Shown piece after piece: positions 58,897-64,000 of a DNA stretch of 64,000 nucleotides (the stretch's first letter is position 1; each line of letters opens with the position of its first letter). A program made the position numbers and the translations under genes. The DNA comes from Nymphaea colorata (Eukaryota; Streptophyta; Magnoliopsida; Nymphaeales; Nymphaeaceae). The notes beneath the pieces were generated by a model that ran no database searches, was not told the origin of the DNA, and saw only the letters and a program-made list of their open reading frames with translations. The stretch lies in NCBI RefSeq assembly GCF_008831285.2, contig NC_045139.1:29119206-29183205 (forward strand). The letters are read 5' to 3'.

Positions 58897-60868
58897 GAGC
58901 TTGGGGCACAGCCTAAAGGAAAAGAGAGAAGGAGATGTTCGCGCAGAAGAAGATAAGATGGTTGCAGTGTAACTGGCATCTCGTTATCCTCTAATGCTCT
59001 CCTCCCATGGGCGACCGGGGGTGTGACAGGCCGACGTGAATGACATTTTCGCAACGGTTCTGGAGATGGGCTGTGGTGTTTTTGATACGAAGCCCCAGCT
59101 GGAGGCTGTTGTTTATTTGCTGATTGTGTTATTAGGTTTTTCTTTTCTGTTGTCCTACTGCCTGTAAGCCTTTTAAATTTTGGGCTCCTATTTTCTCTTC
59201 TGTAGAACTACTCACATTTCTCTTATTAGGCTATTATTTATCCTTTTATTTCCCTCTACGCTTATTTATTGCTTTGTATCAACGCGAGCGAGCGAGAGAG
59301 AGAGAGAGAGGAAGAGGGGATTACATTTTATGTACGACGGGGCTCTTCAATTTTGGCTTTGTTTTTAATTGAATTTACGTGCGCTTTTTTCTTATGGAAA
59401 CTGTGCAACACTTTGTGTACTGTGAGCCTATTCGATTTGTTCTAGGCGTTCTGCTCAAGCGAAACTGATCAAAATTCAAACGTTTGGTGGATCTGAACCT
59501 TACGAAGACGGAAGTTGACAATTTGATTCTGCTTCATGGGTTTTTTGTTGTCCCAAATTTTAGCCTAGTTAAGAACGAACTCAGTCTCCACAGCTTCATA
59601 GGTTTACCTAAAAGCCGTAGTTGTTGCCAATTTTAACGTTAAATTCCGGCGTGGTCATTTTATAATATCGCAGCACATTGACATTTGACAATGTAAGAAT
59701 CTATGCAAAGGCCGGTTCGCTGCGACGATACTGCCCTAATCCCCGTTTTTGTTCTTGTCAAAATATCGCCAATAAAAATTATAAGTTATTTTCGACATAT
59801 TTTCAGTATGCTAACCGGCAACACTTCCTGTGGGGTTTAGGGTTCTAATGGAGAGGAAGGGTTGAAACAAGATTCGCCATGAAAATCCCTCGTTACCCGC
59901 TTCTCCGCTAGTCTCCGAAGGCCTTGACCTAAACCTCGTGTTCTTTGCCTCCTCTCCGCACCACAAATGCTCATGGCAGTTGCCCATAATAGAGCTTCTT
60001 CTTGTTCTTCAGTGCCTCCAGTGCCGACAATCCCATCTCCATCATTGGACAGTAAAGCTTGCTCTACCAACAAGAAAGAACTCTAACTCTCAATAAATTT
60101 TCACTTGAGATCAACCGTTTGATGATTTACTTGGGTGAAATTTTCATCCTTTCTTAAGTCTTTCTCTCTCTCTCTCTCTCTCTTGCCCTTGCTCTCATAT
60201 ATGTCGACAAAAAACTTCAGTTTGTTGAACCATTTACTTACTTCTTGATGCGGCTACAAAAACAATGAGCTGCAAGTGGCATTCAATCATTTATTAAAGC
60301 AAAGTGCAATAAAGTATTCTTTTAAAAAAAGGGTAAGTAGGAGCAGTAATATAGAGAGTTACTCTCCTGGCCATTTGGGCAAGTTCAAAAGTAAGGTTTT
60401 TGTCCTTAAAACAATTTCCAAGAATGTGAAGCAGTTAGAGATGAAATTGGCAGTAGGATTTTTTGCATCTGAATGATCGATTATCCTTCTAATTTTGTAT
60501 TATGGTGCCTTTGCCACATCTGGTTCTTGTTCTCAGAATAAAAGTACAGAATGTGAAGTGTCAACCACCAAAAGTGCCATCCTGCTAATCCCAACAAGTC
60601 TGTTGCGCTCTCACCAAAAGTGCCACCTTAGTAATCCTAACTCTGTAGTTCTCTCTCCCTCCCCCATCAACATATCTGTTTTTTATTCTAGAGAACAACA
60701 GAGGACCAGCCTGTTTTCACTGTGGAGAATAAGGACTTATCACTTATCCCATAACTTGCCTTACAGTAATTTCAAGTTTCAGTATAACTATCTTCTCCAT
60801 CTTTATATAGAAGCAAATTTTCTCTTCTGCATCTGTATTTTCGTTTGCGGCAAGAGGATTGAGACCAG
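58897..60868. other. 3' flank of the methyltransferase gene and spacer
   Basis: The first 300-450 bases are probably the methyltransferase 3' UTR. A GA microsatellite (about 59287-59310) and a CT microsatellite (about 60163-60182) are present. A 78-codon minus-strand frame at 59837-60073 has no recognisable features. No gene could be supported. Confidence 0.45.
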
Positions 60869-61071
60869 ATGCTCCTCAGAAAGGACAGAATTTGCAGAAC
60901 TGTTCTCTGTCTTCTGTTTCCCCTTGTTCTTCCTAACTTCGTCCACTGCTCAGGCTTACAAGAATTGCACGGTTGGGGATGATTTGGGATGGTACGACAA
61001 CACTGAGAATTCGAAGATCAACTACCAAAAATGGGCAGCCGGCAAAAACTTCTCTTTGGGAGATTTCCTCA
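60869..61071 (+). pseudogene. Phytocyanin (plastocyanin-like) first exon, frameshifted, second exon missing
   Basis: The reading AYKNCTVGDDLGWYD, then NYQKWAAGKNFSLGDFL, is the start of a phytocyanin domain, and a GT donor follows at 61072. The ATG at 60869 opens a good signal peptide (MLLRKDRICRTVLCLLFPL), but this is in a different frame from the domain. The two frames meet at a T/C-rich spot near 60920-60930, so one or a few bases were gained or lost there. No second exon with the copper-site region was found in the following 800 bases. Phytocyanins are secreted or GPI-anchored wall-side copper-domain proteins. This copy is probably dead, or truncated; a sequencing error could explain the shift but not the missing exon. 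Confidence 0.6.
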
Positions 61072-61885
61072 GTAAGACATCAGAAACGTTTCTCTTTTCT
61101 GGTAGTAGCAATTTGTTCCGTTATAGCCAAGTCATAGAAACCGATTCTGTGGACAACGATCGTTCTTTTTCTCCGAATTGATGGTTTGCTTTCTGTCTGC
61201 CAAACTTCTCTACGCCAGAAGAATTGCACAGAGATTTAGACTTTGCTTTTGCTCTTTTCTGTCATTCCTTGTTTACAAGCTCAGATTTCGCGTAGTTTCT
61301 CTTCATGATTTACAGTAATTACAGTTTATTTTGTGAAGGAAGCTCTTACGCTTTGAGGCGGAGTGCTCAATTGGATGCACCCAATTATCTGAACAAATGG
61401 CATAAAATTGGAAATGAATTTGCGTTCTGTAATACTATGTAAAAATTTCCCTTGTCTTTTTATTCTGTCTTCTGTTCCTTTGTTATTTTTGTTCTTTCTT
61501 TGTTGAGTTGCTTTAACTTTCTTGGATCTGTAACTAAAGCCAACACCAAAATAACTTCCATGATGTGCTTCATGGCGCCACCTGTAAGCTGGTGATTCAA
61601 TGACCATTTCCGGTCCAATAACTCTCAAGTTCTCAACCATTACATGCTCATCAAATCTACATCCTCCCATCCCATCAGAATAACCTCCTTCGGCTCCAAG
61701 GCAGAGCCAGACATTTGAATAATTTTCTACGGATGTTCACATGTTGTCCAACCATTTCCGCGTATGAATCTCAACAACCAATGACCTTGGTGTGCTCGGA
61801 ATTGCTGTCATCCAATTATGTATCCAAGGGAGTACCATTAGTTCTGTGAATGTTTGGCCCTGGTGGTCTCGGTCTAGGGAGATAG
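61072..61885. other. Spacer after the phytocyanin fragment
   Basis: Contains a minus-strand frame of 114 codons (61326-61670). Its middle part, about RFDEHVMVENLRVIGPEM to HHGSYFGVGFSYR, reads like real protein, but I do not recognise it and no adjoining exon was found. It could be the remnant of a gene. Confidence 0.25.
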
Positions 61886-64000
61886 TGTAAGACCCGTGAT
61901 TTTTCTTTTGCTTCCTTAAATAATTGAAACGTTATTTTGGAGAGGAATCATAAATAGTAGATTAAATGATTAATAGGAATAGCTGAAAAAACTGTCAAGA
62001 GAACAGTTATGGAAAGAAATGGGAAAAGAAACTGAAAGGCCATTTACTTTCTTGTGAGAAACTGAAAAGAAAAAAACGTATGACAATTAAGAAGGCCTGT
62101 AGAGGGTTATTTAACCCCAATTTTCAGAACATGACCATTCTTTATTGCATTTTTAGAGGAGGAGACTCAACGACAGAGAGTTGAGAGAAAGAAGGAGGAA
62201 GTGAAGAAGAGATCAAGGAAATGAGTTGGTGCTGGAAACTCATCTCGATTAACAGGTATGGGAAATTTCAGTTATGAATGCAGCATGAAACTTGTATATT
62301 TTGAGTTCTTATACATACATATGCAATGTGGATTTATGAATGTATACGCCTAGACATGAACATATGCATGAGGCGTTGTATGATGTTAATGTTACACAAT
62401 GTTCTTCGATTCGTCTCCGATTTTCTTGGACCTTTGTATTTTTATGCATAAATATGAATCTATGCATGAGTTAGTGTATGTTGGGATGGAAATATAGTGT
62501 TATAAGTTATGGTTCTCTCTGATTTCAAAGAAATCGAAGCATGCGAGGTATGAAGGGTGAGGTATGTTAGTCTTCGTTGGGTTATTGAACCTTCTCCGAT
62601 GACTCGTATCATGCTGTTTTCCCCTTCTTCTTATATTTCGCTTATTTCACTTGTGAGAAAACGAGACTAAGCCAACATTAAACAAAGTACGTATAGTTGT
62701 AATAAGGATGCGTTAAAGAATCCGAACCAACAACAGAAAAGGAGAAGCAGACTCTGCTCAGTGTCGTCGACAGAGAGCAACGCCTGCTCTGATCGACATA
62801 AGGAAAACAAGGAATGTTGCAGAGGTGATTTGGGGGAAATTGGAGAACACGACCTTGACGTGGCAGGTTTCCTCATGTCGTCCCCCATTGTAGTCGGTTT
62901 CTCCCTGTCGCCTGGAAGAGCAGGGTCCTCCTTGCTGCCGGTTCATTCTCGTCGCAAGGAAGGAGGAGCAGAGAGAGACATGCCTGGTTTGGGGAGGTCG
63001 TCTCCCTCACGGTGGCAGGGCTGAAAAACGAGAGCAGCAGAGGAGGAGGTGGTGGTTGAGAGCATCGGACGGCGGTGGGAAACCAGAGCGTTGGAGCTTG
63101 CGGGAGGAGGACAGATCTCTCCCCATGGTCCCGCTTTTCGCTGGTTTTGAGTGAGGAAGAACGGTGGAAGCCACCGTGTAACGCGCGGCGTTTGGGCGGA
63201 GCGGGTCGGGTCAGGGTCCAGACTCGGACCCTAGCCCCACGCGAGAGGAGCCCGACGCTGTCCCTCCTCCCTCGCATTCTCTTCTCCTTCACTTTCCTCT
63301 TACCGTCTCTTCCTTACCCACGACCGAAGCTCAGGGAAGAAGGCGGCGGCGGCGGTGACGGCGGCGGCGGCGGCGACGACGGCGGCGTTGAGGTGAACCC
63401 TGTCGTCCCCTGCCTCTTCCTCTCTTCTCTTTTCTTCTCCTTCCCGTTTTCTTTCCCTTCTCCCTCTCCCACTGTCTCTCGTCTCCCCTCTCCACCGAAC
63501 GACCCTCCCTCTCCCACTGTCTCTCGTCTCCCCTCTCCACCGAACGACTCTCCCTCTCCCACTGTCACTCGTCTCACTCTCCACCGTCTCTCTCTTCTCT
63601 CCCGTCCTCTCCCCTCACTGCCTTCTTTTCCCCTTTTGACCGAACCCTCTCCCCATTTTCTGCTCGTTTTCTATTTTTCTCCAATCAAGCACTTTCTCTC
63701 ACTGATTTTCACTATGCTATCACTGTTGGATCCGTTTTCAGCTTGGGGATTTGTCTTCCCCCTCGTAACAGCAATTAGAGAAGGCCTTGGTAGTGGCGGC
63801 ATTGGAGGATTTTAGCCGTTTGGGGACCACTTGAACGCGTGAGGTGGCTGCCGGGAGGATTACAGCAGTTTAGACCTTCAATCGGGGTGAGCAAGGCGAA
63901 ATTGAACCTATTTTATGATATATTTCTCTTTGGAACGCGCATAATTATTGGTTGAGCATGCTAGAGCTTTGAATTGATTATTTGGAACACATGTTAGTGA
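61886..64000 (+). mobile_element. Possible LTR of a Ty3-gypsy (Del/Tekay-like) element, running off the window
   Basis: TGTAAGACCCGTGATTT at 61886 is the kind of terminus seen in long plant chromovirus LTRs. Downstream comes a TATA-like GGTTATTTAACC (about 62106-62117), then a purine-rich leader (about 62157-62225). Large LTRs of two or more kilobases are normal for that group. No 3' end, primer site or coding domain lies within the window, so this is a tentative call. The right part (63000-63800) is CT- and GGC-rich with a 246-codon low-complexity frame that I do not count as a gene. Confidence 0.35.
63461..63595 (+). repeat. Three tandem copies of a 45-bp CT-rich unit
   Basis: Units start at 63461, 63506 and 63551; the third is less perfect. 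A GGC-rich trinucleotide tract lies nearby at about 63341-63386. Confidence 0.85.

Noticed and set aside
63075-63815. 246-codon plus-strand frame near the right end
   Set aside because: Its length comes from CT-rich and GGC-rich repeats. Composition is Pro/Ser/Gly low complexity and it is probably leader or LTR DNA.
1-64000. CRISPR arrays, operons, prophage, rRNA or tRNA genes
   Set aside because: Nothing of the kind was seen. The DNA is a plant nuclear sequence, and the B-box-like motifs lack a full tRNA fold.

Overview
This is nuclear DNA from a flowering plant. The genes carry GT-AG introns, several products have plant-specific plastid or Golgi families, microsatellites of the CT/GA type are common, and Ty1-copia retrotransposons are nested between genes. 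The sequence alone does not fix the species.

Layout. (1) 1-7850: sparse DNA around one intronless P-class pentatricopeptide repeat gene on the minus strand (3881-6172, like Arabidopsis At1g74580). (2) 7851-13887: a ten-exon plus-strand gene for a CPBP/CAAX-like intramembrane protease that resembles plastid SCO4; its exons join in one open frame of 359 residues. (3) 13678-43068: a locally duplicated array between the CPBP gene and a minus-strand DEG8 protease gene. Blocks carrying the CPBP 3' end, an intronless gene of unknown family, and the DEG8 3' end have been copied several times. The unknown gene now exists in four copies, two open (16920-17744 and 39811-40659) and two frameshifted. Fragments of CPBP exons and the last four exons of DEG8 are left as relics. 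(4) 22962-34426: a composite retrotransposon insertion inside the array. An apparently intact copia element (23320-30086, two LTRs and one 1365-codon gag-pol frame) lies in or beside a decayed copia element that keeps only its 3' LTR. (5) 42051-47426: DEG8, a thylakoid-lumen-type trypsin-like protease with a PDZ domain, 13 exons, 471 residues. (6) 47427-53978: AT-rich spacer with SINE-like pieces and the 5' leader of the next gene. (7) 53979-58896: a PMT2/PMT14-type Golgi methyltransferase in six coding exons, 607 residues. (8) 58897-64000: sparse DNA with a broken phytocyanin first exon and what looks like the start of a Ty3-gypsy LTR.

The host genes do not form a pathway, although the PPR, CPBP and DEG8 products are all probably or possibly organellar. 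The main interest is the array: a gene family I do not recognise, amplified together with pieces of both neighbours, then split by nested retrotransposons. A second copy of the same junction preserves the site as it was before insertion. Exon boundaries were found by eye from reading frame, splice consensus and family similarity; no database search was run.
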